Origin: Irineochytrium annulatum
Lineage: Eukaryota > Chytridiomycota > Chytridiomycetes > Chytridiales > Chytridiaceae
Reading direction: 5' to 3'
Length of the DNA stretch: 15,202 nucleotides
Assembly: GCA_027600665.1 (NCBI GenBank)
Contig: JADGJL010000704.1
Span: 1 to 15,202 of the forward strand
Shown here one piece after another: positions 1-9,400 of the stretch; positions within the stretch are counted from its first letter, which is position 1; each line of letters opens with the position of its first letter. The translations under genes were made by a program, and so were the position numbers. The notes under the pieces were generated by a model. It saw only the letters and a list, made by a program, of their open reading frames with translations, did not search any database and was not told the DNA's origin.

Positions 1-19
1 GGGTTGGGGGGGAGGGGGG
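1..19 (+). repeat. G-run cluster (G-quadruplex-like)
   Basis: The window opens with G-runs of 3, 7 and 6 bases separated by TT and A. This is enough for four GGG tracts with very short loops, the usual sequence rule for an intramolecular G-quadruplex on the plus strand. The window edge cuts the element, so its full extent is unknown. Confidence 0.4.
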
Positions 20-1249
20 CAGTTATTGAAGCTTTAAAGTGATGTTGGTGATTGGAGATATGGGGAGAAACAGAGCGGTTGCGGTTATGGGATAACTGGA
101 TGCCCTTGCATTTAAGAACAGTAAGCAAAGTAGAGGGCGATGATACAGGGTAGGCGGAGGTGGCTTCTTTATGGAAACAAACTATATATGATCGACTAAT
201 CTTATCCTGCTGCTGTTTTTGTTGCGTTTCTTGTGCTTCCTTATTTGTTTCATCTTCTACTAGACTTATCCTGTAATTTGCTGCTATCGAACGTGTCGGC
301 TTCGTTATTTGGAGGGCTGTAATGTAGTTCGACTAGGTATAATCGAAATTGCTACAAGAACTAGCATACCGATAGCCCCTCAGCTAATTTGCTCGGTTGA
401 CGGAATGAGTGGATGGAGAATAAAGTTCCGATTGAGATGATACATACTGTCATTCGCGCTAGCTTGTGATGTTACAGTAACTTCCACATCAGCCAAATTA
501 GGTAAGAAGTTGCTTAATCAACGTACACATTACTCGAGCGTCACAGCAAGCCACAGAATTAGCTTTGGAGTCAGTAAATGCCGGAGGAAAGCTCCTAATA
601 GATGATGTACAAATAACAACCGAGCTTCTGTTGCCTGTGTTGCCCGTACTTCAATCATTGCTCTGTCCGGCTCCGGGCGGATTTGGGCTTTAGGAGCTCA
701 GTTATTCCACCGCGGCATTCTCGATCGTTTAGCCGACTCCAGCAACGGCAACGGTGAGCATAAGCACCGCGTACCGACGTAAAAAGTTTCGAACTCCGAC
801 CCCACATCATGCTGCAGCATAAAACTCATCCAAGGTCCGTAAGACTTGCAAAAGGTGCTATCTGAGAGCTGCACGAGTTTACGCATAGCTGCCAGTTTAC
901 CTTAGGATTGTTCAAAGCGCCGTTAGGCTGATAACTCCGTACTTGTGAGTTCGAACAATATACTTGATCAATCCAGTGGAAAGATGACGACCGGCGACAA
1001 ACAAGCTAAGATTATTAGAAGGTAGATTTTTGAAGGAAGTTACCCAATGAACCTTTCCTAGCAGGCGGACCATTTATTCAGACTGGTTTGGAAGTCTTTC
1101 TTATTCCCCAACCCAAGGGTAAGCTCTGCCTGCCAACTTACGTCAACATAAGTTCAGGCACACTTACGTAGCGGGCATGAGGAGGCGTCGAGAGTGATCT
1201 GCAACAAATACGAAGACTTCCCTCCCAGTGAGAACCTACTTTTCAAGTC

Positions 1250-1483
1250 TCAAAGCGCGATCAAAGTGATGGGATTGAACGAATGGTAGCCACTTAAAGC
1301 AAACGCGGTCTCGACGCGGTGCGGGCACCTGTCGATATTGCCGATCCAAGAGATCGACATTCCGCCGTATCGGTTCTCGCCTTTCCCTTCATGATCAATC
1401 CGCCCATTGCAATCGTGTGTGTGCTCGCACGGAACCCCCGGCCTTATGAGCCAATTGCTGCCCGGCTTGACCAGTGATAACAT
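1250..1483 (-). other. Doubtful ORF, 77 aa, possible exon
   Basis: An ATG-initiated minus-strand frame of 77 codons. Its third positions are mostly C or G, as in the confirmed exons of this window, which is the only argument for coding. The translation has three Cys and several His, Gly and Trp residues and no motif I recognise. It could be a small secreted-type protein, an exon of a larger gene, or chance. No partner exon could be joined on either side. Confidence 0.15.
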
Positions 1484-1897
1484 CGAATAAGCAAAAGCGA
1501 AGATAAAGTGAAGTCGAAGACATAAGGAGGAAAACTACGGGATCACCTTATCGTTTACTTAAACGCTTTCAAATCGATGCTGAAAGAGGCATCGAACGAA
1601 AAGGCGCCGGAATCCGAATCTTTGGCTTAGATTTGCTTACATCCTTTTTTGTTTGGGAAACTATGTCAACGTTCAGAGCGCGAGTACCAGGGAACGACAC
1701 AGCTAGCCACCTTAATTAGACAGCATTCGGCACTCAAGATCCCGATTCATCACTGTCCAAATTGCAAGTTTTCCGCCGCTGAGAGCTTAGAAACTTTGTA
1801 AAAATAAAAGAGCCTTTAGCTTGTGAACAAGGAGGATAAACGATAGCAACCTTCGTCGGCGCGGGCCGTTTGCATTCGCGTGTTGAACGGCTGCTGA

Positions 1898-2506
1898 TCA
1901 CCCAAGCTCACGCGCGGGAAGCACGCCGACACCAGGCATGACTGCCAAGAAAGCTACCAGCAAGCGATAGTTATGGACCAAATGCAGGATAAACAAACAC
2001 AGAAGAGCAACGACTGACCCGCGGTACACATCAAGCTCAACAAGCAAATCCGCTTCTTGCAATTTTTTTTTCAAAATGGACGACAAATCCATCGGTAGTT
2101 GCGAACCCCCACGTTCGCCACCATGAATACACCTAGTGAATCGTCCGTCCGCGAAGTCGGCCCCCAGCAAGGCGTCCATGACGGGCAAGAACCGCCAAAT
2201 GCGCATCTCTGGACTTTCAAGGCCAGGCGCCATTTGCACGCGATGGGTAGCCTGGAGCGCGACGGCAGCTTCGGATACCCATCTAGATGGCATCATCGAC
2301 AATGCAGATTTTGGTGTGCCGCCGGGATTTTGGCACCAGAACTTTTCCGCCTGAGGTTCCAGACCTTTTGAGGTTTGAACGGAACCCCGTCGGATGCATT
2401 CAGATCCCTCGAAAAAAACCCAAAAAACCCAAAAAAAAAAAAAAAAAACCCAAACAAAAAATTGAGGCGGGATGGAAAAAAGAACCACCAAACGGATCTC
2501 TGGCAA
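1898..2506 (-). other. Doubtful ORF, up to 202 aa, with one hydrophobic segment
   Basis: An open minus-strand frame. Its N-terminal part translates the A-tract/CCC repeat into a Phe/Trp-rich run, which looks artefactual. The C-terminal part (about residues 100-200) looks more protein-like: a Lys/Glu/Leu stretch followed by a roughly 25-residue hydrophobic segment that could be a membrane helix. The frame ends just after a GTGAGC that could serve as a splice donor. I recognise no family. It could be one exon of a membrane protein, or chance. Confidence 0.15.
2412..2461. repeat. A-tract/CCC low-complexity repeat
   Basis: A-runs of 7, 6 and 18 bases, each followed by CCC, then a short A-rich tail broken by single C residues. 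Read on the minus strand this is a T-run/GGG alternation. It has no fixed period, so it is not a canonical telomere repeat (TTAGGG or TTTAGGG). The most likely origin is slippage around a poly(A) or poly(T) tract. Confidence 0.8.
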
Positions 2507-2559
2507 AGCCGTAAAATAGTTTTGAAAGCTAATAAATAGTTGAAGAATACAATAGGCAT

Positions 2560-2633
2560 GCTCTATTAGCTCAGCTGGTTAGAGCGTGGTGCTAATAACG
2601 CCAAGGTCACAGGTTCGATACCTGTATGGAGCA
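2560..2633 (+). tRNA. tRNA-Ile, anticodon AAT
   Basis: A 74-nt cloverleaf without intron. The 7-bp acceptor stem GCTCTAT/ATGGAGC has one T-G wobble, followed by discriminator base A. The D stem is GCTC/GAGC. The anticodon stem TGGTG/CGCCA closes the loop CTAATAA, placing anticodon AAT at 2594-2596. The T stem ACAGG/CCTGT closes TTCGATA. The internal promoters are present: A box TAGCTCAGCTGG and B box GGTTCGATACC. The 3' CCA is not encoded, as expected in a nuclear gene. AAT, with A34 edited to inosine, is the normal decoder of AUU/AUC isoleucine codons in eukaryotes. A T-run lies 7 nt downstream. Every stem pairs, so this is a functional gene and not a pseudogene. Confidence 0.97.
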
Positions 2634-2639
2634 ATTTAA

Positions 2640-2644
2640 TTTTT
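2640..2644 (+). terminator. RNA polymerase III terminator of the tRNA
   Basis: A run of five T on the plus strand, 7 nt after the mature tRNA end. Four or more T is the standard Pol III stop signal. Confidence 0.75.
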
Positions 2645-2920
2645 ACTGCTATTTCATTTTAATTTAATGTTGTTTTGCTACCTTAGAGGCCCTATGGTGG
2701 GCGCAGAATACTTGACGTTTGCTTGTTTTTACCTTTGCTTTCTTGCAGACGTGGTTGGCATGCATTGCTTCGTTTTATCGTCGGAGGGGCTGAACTTACA
2801 ATATGGGGCAGCTATCAGTTTGACACCGAGCTGGCATATTCTCACGCGTGAAACTTGTGGAGGACTCTCCAGTGATCAAGTCGCAGTCGCGCTACACCAT
2901 CTCAACAGCACCAGCAAAAG
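2645..2920 (+). other. 5' flank of the methyltransferase gene
   Basis: 276 nt between the tRNA terminator and the chosen start codon. Upstream ATGs occur at 2667 and 2848 but open frames that do not resemble the methyltransferase family, so they are either upstream ORFs or lie outside the transcript. No clear TATA element or other promoter motif can be named. The promoter and 5' UTR must fit between the tRNA and the coding start, or the promoter must overlap the tRNA. Confidence 0.4.
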
Positions 2921-4150
2921 ATGGCGAGCACTACAGGCATGGGATCGAGCTACAATCAGTCCTCAAGCTGGCAGGCCTCGGCGCTAACCTATGCTCTGGA
3001 CGACCTGGTCAAGGAGTTCAACCGCGTGGCGGATGTCGTCCTCGTTAACGACCCCAGCGCCGCCACGGAAGGGGCCTCCCGCACCATCACCTTCGCCGAC
3101 TATGGCTGCAGCCACGCTCGCAATTCCACACTCGCCCTCGAGCGCATCCTGCCCCTGGCCCGCGACCGCGAATGCCGGCTGGATTGCTACCTCGTCGATG
3201 GTGAAAGCAACTTGCTTTGGTTGTTTGGAAACTGAGATTTTATTATCGCAGTCCCCTCGAACGACTGGTCCGCCGCCGAGGAAGTCCTCAAGCCCTTGGC
3301 CGAGAAATTCGGTTGCAGGATCATGACGTTTGAGGACGCCGCGACGGCCGCCATGGGCGAGCAAGGCTCGAAGATCGACGGCGGGCACAGGCTCATCCTC
3401 ACGGGCCGGTCGTTTTACGAGCGGGTCTTTGGTACCGGCACCATCATGCTCGGCTTCTCTGCCACGTCGTTCCACTGGCTCTCGAGGCGGCCGTCCCAAG
3501 TGCCCACGTCCACGGAGTCCTTCTTCCACTACGGCGGGGATGACCTCTTTAGGAAGCTGCCCACCGACGACCGATGCAGGAGGGAGTGGGAGTCGCTCCA
3601 GCGCGAGGATTGGGAGAACATTTTGCGCCTGCGCGGAGAGGAAATGAGGAAAGGTGGCGGGCTTGTGATTACGATGCCGGGGCACTGCAGGCCCGACGTC
3701 GGCGACGGACAGGAGGGGGCTAATCTGGTTCTGATGTTTATGCTGCAGGCCAATAAGATGGTGGAGGAGGGCACTTTGACGGAGGAGGAGCTGGGGAAGG
3801 TGTATCTGCCGATGTACATGAGGACCAAGGAGGAGATGGAGGAGCCCGTGAAGGTCGACGCTAGCGGGTCGGGGGGCAACGTAGGGCTTAAGCTGAGGGG
3901 CGATGGGGTGTTGTTCAGGTCGATTGAGATGCCGGGCGCGGCGGAGCTGAGCAAGAGCGACCCAACTAAGTTTGCAAACCTAATGGTCGGGTTCTACACC
4001 GCAGTTGCCGTCAACGTGTGGAGGGAGCAGGGGCTTACCGAAACCAAGGTCCAAAGGTTGCTGACGTGGATCAGGGAAACGGCTTTGGCCAGGCCGGAAA
4101 CGTTTAGCTTTGCGTTCACTCAGGCCTACATGGTGCTTGAGAAGGAATAG
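2921..4150 (+). CDS. SABATH-family SAM-dependent carboxyl methyltransferase, 2 exons
   Basis: Exons 2921-3200 and 3252-4150 join in phase 1 to give 392 aa, near the 360-380 aa usual for the family. SABATH enzymes move a methyl group from S-adenosylmethionine to the carboxyl group (sometimes a ring nitrogen) of small molecules such as salicylate, jasmonate or benzoate. Visible family features, in order: N-terminal GSSY (Y11) with Q18, where SABATH enzymes place a carboxylate-binding Gln; DYGCSHARNS (D60-S69), matching the family's DLGCSSGPN cofactor motif; LVDVPSNDW (D93, D98), matching NDLPGNDFN and formed only across the splice; GRSFYERVF (S147, F148), cofactor contacts; SFHWLS with the substrate Trp at W169; then VEEGTLTEEEL and LPMYMRTKEE, matching the family's C-terminal cap. 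Substrate cannot be predicted. The start has a good context (AAAAGATGG) and puts GSSY at the expected place. Cytosolic: no signal peptide or membrane segment. The gene converges on CEP290. Confidence 0.87.
3201..3251 (+). other. 51-nt intron of the methyltransferase gene
   Basis: Donor G|GTGAAA and acceptor TCGCAG|TC, with CTGAG as a possible branch site about 20 nt before the acceptor. Reading through it gives a TGA stop after LLWLFGN. Removing it restores the family motif LVDVPSNDW exactly at the junction, which is strong support. Confidence 0.87.
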
Positions 4151-4549
4151 GGATGGGCGGTCGAAATGATGGTCGGTGAGGGCATGTGGGAACTTTGATT
4201 GATACTGCGGGTGTTTCATGTGAAGCTTAAACGTTATTTGAGTGTATGGTTGATCACGACTGTGTATGTATTTGAGAATACCCCATATAGCCGAGATAGC
4301 AATATTTGCGAGAGTTTAAAAAAAAAAAATAGCTTTTAAAGGAGGTTGCAATGACGTATGCAAATTGTTAGTGAAACATGGAGGAGAGATCTGCATAGAG
4401 TGATGACAGCGAGTGAAGGAGGTGTAAGATTAACTGGGGGCAATAATGTTGTCAGGTGATATCCCATCTTGTTCGCAAAAAGCACGGATGTGGTCCTCGT
4501 AGTGGTGAATCAGGCGTAGGCTATCTCTATACTAATAAAAATCTTCAGT
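4151..4549. other. Tail-to-tail spacer between the methyltransferase and CEP290
   Basis: 399 nt between two convergent stop codons. It holds both 3' UTRs. Visible items: an A-run of about 12 near 4317-4330, and a plus-strand AATAAA at 4534-4539, only 11 nt from the CEP290 stop on the other strand. If that hexamer serves the plus-strand gene, its 3' UTR would be about 400 nt and the two transcripts would overlap. I found no clear AATAAA on the minus strand downstream of CEP290. No ORF of note. Confidence 0.55.
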
Positions 4550-6420
4550 TTACAAGTGAGTTAGGAATCGCCTCACATTCGCCTTCAAATCCTCCACATC
4601 AGCCAAAAAGTTGTCATCAAACTGCGATAACTTGACTATACCCGCATGTTAGACCATCTGATAATTCCTTGCAACGTTTATACCCTTGAGCTGCATGTTC
4701 TCGTTCTCGAGTTGCTCCATGTGCCCCTGCAGTATATTTCGGTCCGCGACGGCCTCCCCAATCCCGCCGTAGAGCTCCGCAAAGTTCGCGTCGGCGTTCT
4801 CCGTCACAGCACGGGCGATCAACGGCCCAGGGGCACGCATTTTAAGCTCCTCTTGCGCCTTAGTGGCGCGCGCCTTCCACATCTCGGCCTCCCTTCTGTA
4901 GGCGGACTCGGCCATTGAGTGGCCCGTCGCTGGTCCGGGGCCATGCGCGAAGTTCGCGATGATGTTGTCTCGCTCCGCGAGCTGGCCCTTCAAGTACGCA
5001 ATTTCCTCCGCGTCCTTATGCCGACGTGGCCGATCGTGGTAATTGTGATGGTCGTTGTCGACGGCCGACTCGTGGGGGCCCGCCATGCCGCCCGGGCCGG
5101 ATCGTTGATGCTCGCCCTTGGTAGCGGCATACGTCATCGCGCTGAGCTTTGCCATGAGGGAGTCGTTACCCATTCGGAGCTCGTCCACCTCGCCGAGAAG
5201 CTTACGATTCTTGTCGATTTCCTGACGAAGCTGTTTGCGGACTTTTGCGTTCTCGGTCTCGACCCTGAGCGAAACATTAACATCATGTGTGATACAACAT
5301 AATTTGTCGTCTTACTTGGACGCCTGCGCATCAGCAGAAATGCGGGCCTTTTCGAGATCTGCCGAATTAAGCTTCTCTTTCCTCAGCTGCTTGAGCTCTT
5401 TCAGCAACTCGGCGTGCTTCGCGTTGGCGGCGCCACCTCCCTTCGTCAGCATCTCTTTATCGAGCTGAAGCTTTTCCAACGCCCGCGACAGGTGCTCCAC
5501 AACCGTGAGAATTTCGTCATGCGACTTCTCAGCCAGCAACCGGGTCGTGGTGGACCGAAGTTGACCGATTGTGATGTTGAGGCCTGGAACGGTATTGTTT
5601 TGGATATAGTTCCTCCGGTCTCGCTCCAGCTGGTTCAGGGCTGCCACAGACTACAAAGATATTAGCGATATGCGGATTCGAAGGTCTCTACCTCCTCTAG
5701 CTCGGTCGCCCTCCTTCCCAATCTCTTCGCAGCCTCAACCGCCTTCTCCCTCTCTGCGTCCGCCAGTCGTAAATCCGACTCACTCCTCAGCTTAGCGTCT
5801 TCTACATGATGCAGCCTCTTCACCAAATCCCGGATCCTCGCCTCCAGCACGATCACGAGCCGCTTGGACCTCTCCCCGGGCTCTTCCGTCATGTCAAAGT
5901 CCTCACCCGAACCCGCCTCCGCCAGTGGCACGGCGCCGGTGATTGGTGTAGCGCTGCTACACACACGCAGGTGGTCGTTTAGGTCCGCGTACATCTTAAG
6001 CTGCTCCTCTAAATGGTCGCACTTGAGCCGGATCTCCTTTATCTCGCTCACACGTGTGACGTTAGCGAGTTCGTCCAGCCGCGCGATCTCGCTCTTAAGC
6101 TCGTAGTTCTCGCGGCGGGTCGATTCTATCTCTTGCAGGGTCTGCCGGACACGCGCATGTAGGAGGGCCTCGGCACGCGGGAGTTCCGGGTCCAACGGCT
6201 CGAGTTCGGCGTGTTGCTTACCCCGAGATGGCGCGTCGGCGCGACCGCCTCTTCTAACGGGACGAGTCTCCGCTTCGGGCGCTTCCGAGCTGGCCAGGGA
6301 TGTGCGGGAGTCCGACATGGATGAAAGGTTGTGCTGGAGGCGTTTGCGGTCGCGCTCTAAACGCTCAAGCGTTTCCTTTAGACTGCTTTCGCGTCGCTGA
6401 CTGTCCTCCAGCTCTTTCGT
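4550..6420 (-). other. CEP290 exons 21-24 (residues about 1916-2491)
   Basis: Exons 5692-6420, 5316-5650, 4684-5264 and 4550-4635; introns of 44 (6421-6464), 41, 51 and 48 nt. Two parts of the coiled coil are replaced by disordered, charged sequence: residues about 1947-1998 (Ser/Ala/Arg/Gly/Pro) and about 2319-2354 (Gly/His/Arg, including HHNYHDRPRRH). The last exon is small: the contiguous frame of exon 23 runs into a false stop at 4649, whereas splicing with a CTAAC branch site and TATAG acceptor adds 28 residues that contain FDDNFLADVEDLK, equivalent to the animal C-terminal FDPSFFEEIEDLK. The stop is TAA at 4550-4552. Confidence 0.87.
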
Positions 6421-9400
6421 CTGTGCCAAATGTCAGCAATTACAAGTGGCGGGCAAGTGCAGACCTTTTCGTTAAGTTTGATTTTCATGCCGTCAAGCCT
6501 TCTTTGAAGCTTCTTCTCCGCCTCCCATTTCTCCTTGGAGGCCGCTGCGTTTTCACTGGCGGAGTCGTGTGTTTGCGTCGCGACGGAGGATTTAGCCCGA
6601 CCGGAGGACGCTGACCCTCCTTTTGACTTCGGGCTATCGCGGTCTTGCGTTGGGCGGTCTTGCATTAACTTTCGCAGTCTCAACTCTAGCTCCTTGTTCG
6701 CAGACTGCGCCGCTTTATTCGACTCGGCTAAGATTTGACATTGCTGATTCAACTTTGCTGTTCAGTGGTTCAGTTTCCTTCACGTACCAAGCCCAATTAC
6801 CGTTCGCCTTATTTAATTCGGAAATAAGGCCGAGGTTTTTGCCTTCCTCTCTGCGAAGTTTAGCAATACTCGCTTCGAGACTGATGGCGAAACAAAGATA
6901 ATGAGTTTAGCAGACAATAGTTGCAACGAACCGGTCAACCCTTGACTCCGCCTCCATCAATGTTGTGCTATCATCATCCGACTTCAAACTTTTCTAATGA
7001 GCAAGATTATATCAAAAGGGCTTACTTGATATTCTTGTTTCGAATGCGAGCCTCCGCAGCCTCCTGCGCGTGCTGCACCATTGCATCCTGTAGTTGTGCA
7101 ATAGCCTTCGTCATGCTGTGAATCTTGGCCTCTTTCTTATCAAGAGCCTTCTTTGCCCGCCCCAGCTGCTCTCGCAAGATCTTTGCATTCGCCGCTTCCT
7201 GTTGCAAGACGGCAAGCGGCTGAGCGTCGCGGTTGTGGAACTCTAACTCCTCCGTCAAAGACTCAATATGCCGGTGTTTCTCGTCGTGGCTCTCCCTTAG
7301 TCGTGAGTGCTCGTCGTGAAGCTTATCCAGCTCGCCCTCCGCTTGGAGTCGGTACTCTTCGTACTTTGTCTTTAAACTCTCGTACTTCTCTCTCATAACG
7401 TCGCACTCCTTTTCCTGCAGGATATGAGATGCTAGGCACTTTAATCAGCGCAAACCTTCGCCTTGATGATGAGATCAAGCTCTTCAATTAAGCCAGTATC
7501 CGGCACGTTATCCCGGTTCGGTTTCATTTGAGGTACGCGGGGTTCCCGAAGTTTCTTAACTTGTTTGTCGTTCAATGTATTAATAACTTCCGTCAATCCA
7601 AGGGCTTCCAACTTCGCATCCTGCAAAAACGCACACAAAATCAGTGAGACCGGATAGATTTTATACTGACCTTCTCCTTCTCCGCGGCGTCTCTACTGCT
7701 CTTCTTCAACATTTCCTCCAGTCGTTGAATCCTCTCATTTTTCATCCTAAGCTGCTTTTGCAGGGATGAAATGACCTCCTGCGCCCTCCGCATAGCTTCT
7801 CCCTCGCGGGCCCGCACGATCTTGCTCGCCCGGCTCTCGCACTCTTGCTCCGTCATGTTCTCCTGAAGATCGCGCTGGGCCACGTTCTGGCGAAGCTGCG
7901 CGATGTGGTGATCCTTCGAGAGGAGCTTATCCTCCGAGTGCGTCACCGTCTGGCTCAGCCGCGACACCTGTGACTCCAGCGTCGTAATCTTGATCTCCTG
8001 GGCGGTTAAGAGCCGGCTTCTCTCAACGAGCAGCTTAAGGGCCAGCTCCAACTGGTACCCGACCGGCAACGTCTTATCAATTTGCGACCTCTTCAGATCA
8101 GCGGCGGACGCAGCCGAGAAAATTTGCTCGCGTTCGGCCTCATACTCGCGCAAGCGCTCCTCAGTGTACTCCTGCGCCTTCTCCCACTCCAGTTGCTGCT
8201 TGTCGTGCTCCGTTTGGATCACGACGAGCTCCTCCTCCATCGAATTGATCCGGTAGACATATTCCTCGTTTGTCTTCGAGGCCAGCATTTCGCGCTGCTT
8301 GGAAAGCTCTAATTCCCTGGCAAGACGCAAGTTTGCGATTTGGGCCGATGACATTCGCGACTGCCAGTTCACAATGCGCTCCGATGCAATATTCGAGTCC
8401 CTCAGCGCCGCAATAAGTTCAACCTGCGTTTCGAGCTTCGAATCGGCCTCAATCAGCTTTAGGTCCATCTGGTGAAGCTGATCCTGAAGCTTGTAGATCT
8501 CCTTTTCTACCTCGGCTTTGCTGTCATTAAGCTGCCGCAGAACGTCACATGTCCGATTATGCTTCTCAATCATGACATGTCCCGCGATGCGCGCCCTCAG
8601 CTCGCTGATACATTTGTGGAACAGGCGGTCGCTGCCGATGTGGTCCGACTTTATGTGGAAAAGGGTGGATTCGCGCTCGTCCAGGGCCCGCTCGGTCTTC
8701 AGCAAGGTGCTCTCCGTTTGGAGGTGCTTAACTTTCGCGGTTTCAAGCTTGTGCATGATCGTGGCCTCGCTCACTTGGAGAGCGACGATATGGTTGTGCA
8801 GCTTCCCGATTATGAGCTTATCGTCGCCCTCCATCTGCAGCTCCTGTATCGTCGCTCGGAGAATGGCTTTTTCCTTCTCATCCACGGTGTGAAGATGCAA
8901 GATATCAGCTGCTTGGTTCGTTGCAATATCCGCAAGATTTTTGTCTGCAAGACTACGTTAGCATCATTTACATTCGCCAGTAAACCCACATTTGATGACA
9001 TCTCTTTTCGCATTTCTGAGCTTCTCCTCGAGCTCGTCTATTTTCTTGAGATTTTCCGTATTTTCATCCCTGCTCGCCCCTCCCTCGTACAGGTTTTGCT
9101 GCTCTACGAGTGCTTCCCGGAGCCTTAGGGTATCCTCCGTGGCCTCCATGTACCGCTTCTCAAGCTCGCAAATGCGGTCCTTCAAAGCGAGCTCAGCAAA
9201 CTCCAAGGATTTGTATTTCGTCTCCGCCAACTCGGCCCTTCGCTCTAGCACTTCACTCGAAACCTGCAACCGGGATACGCGCTGTACGGCTTCCGAAAGC
9301 TTCGCCTTCATCGCGTGCTCCTTCATCTTAGCCATATCCTCAAGCGCGCTTTGGAGCTCCTGACACTGCCAAATGTGTTAGCTTAGCAACGAATCAACTG

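Larger units (their letters stand above)
1..2559. other. Gene-poor region left of the tRNA
   Basis: No gene can be supported here. The first 1.2 kb is balanced to AT-rich with only short ORFs. From about 1250 to 2500 the composition is more GC-rich and two minus-strand ORFs appear (listed separately as doubtful). I looked for tRNAs, rRNA, terminal inverted repeats, long terminal repeats and transposase or reverse-transcriptase motifs and saw none. The stretch could be true intergenic DNA, or it could hold exons of a diverged minus-strand gene that cannot be linked by eye. Confidence 0.6.

Noticed and set aside
483..497. 15-nt sequence TCCACATCAGCCAAA repeated at 4593-4607
   Set aside because: One exact 15-mer match is near chance expectation in 15 kb, and the second copy encodes conserved CEP290 residues. 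There is no flanking similarity.
2136..2354. Plus-strand ORF with a DxxLDGIIDNAD stretch like a calcium-binding loop
   Set aside because: The motif is single, the rest of the frame is low quality, there is no second loop, and it competes with an opposite-strand frame. Chance is the simplest reading.
2667..2987. Upstream ATG frame as the methyltransferase start
   Set aside because: It is in a different frame from the methyltransferase, does not resemble the family, and ends out of frame with exon 1.
2984..3685. 233-codon minus-strand ORF opposite the methyltransferase
   Set aside because: It is antisense to strongly supported coding sequence and its Pro/Arg/Gly-rich translation is what GC-rich codons give on the reverse strand. 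It also runs through the intron.
8472..9128. 218-codon plus-strand ORF
   Set aside because: It lies opposite CEP290 exons 14 and 15 and crosses the intron between them. Its hydrophobic look comes from reverse-reading coiled-coil codons. The same holds for other plus-strand ORFs between 4.6 and 13.2 kb.
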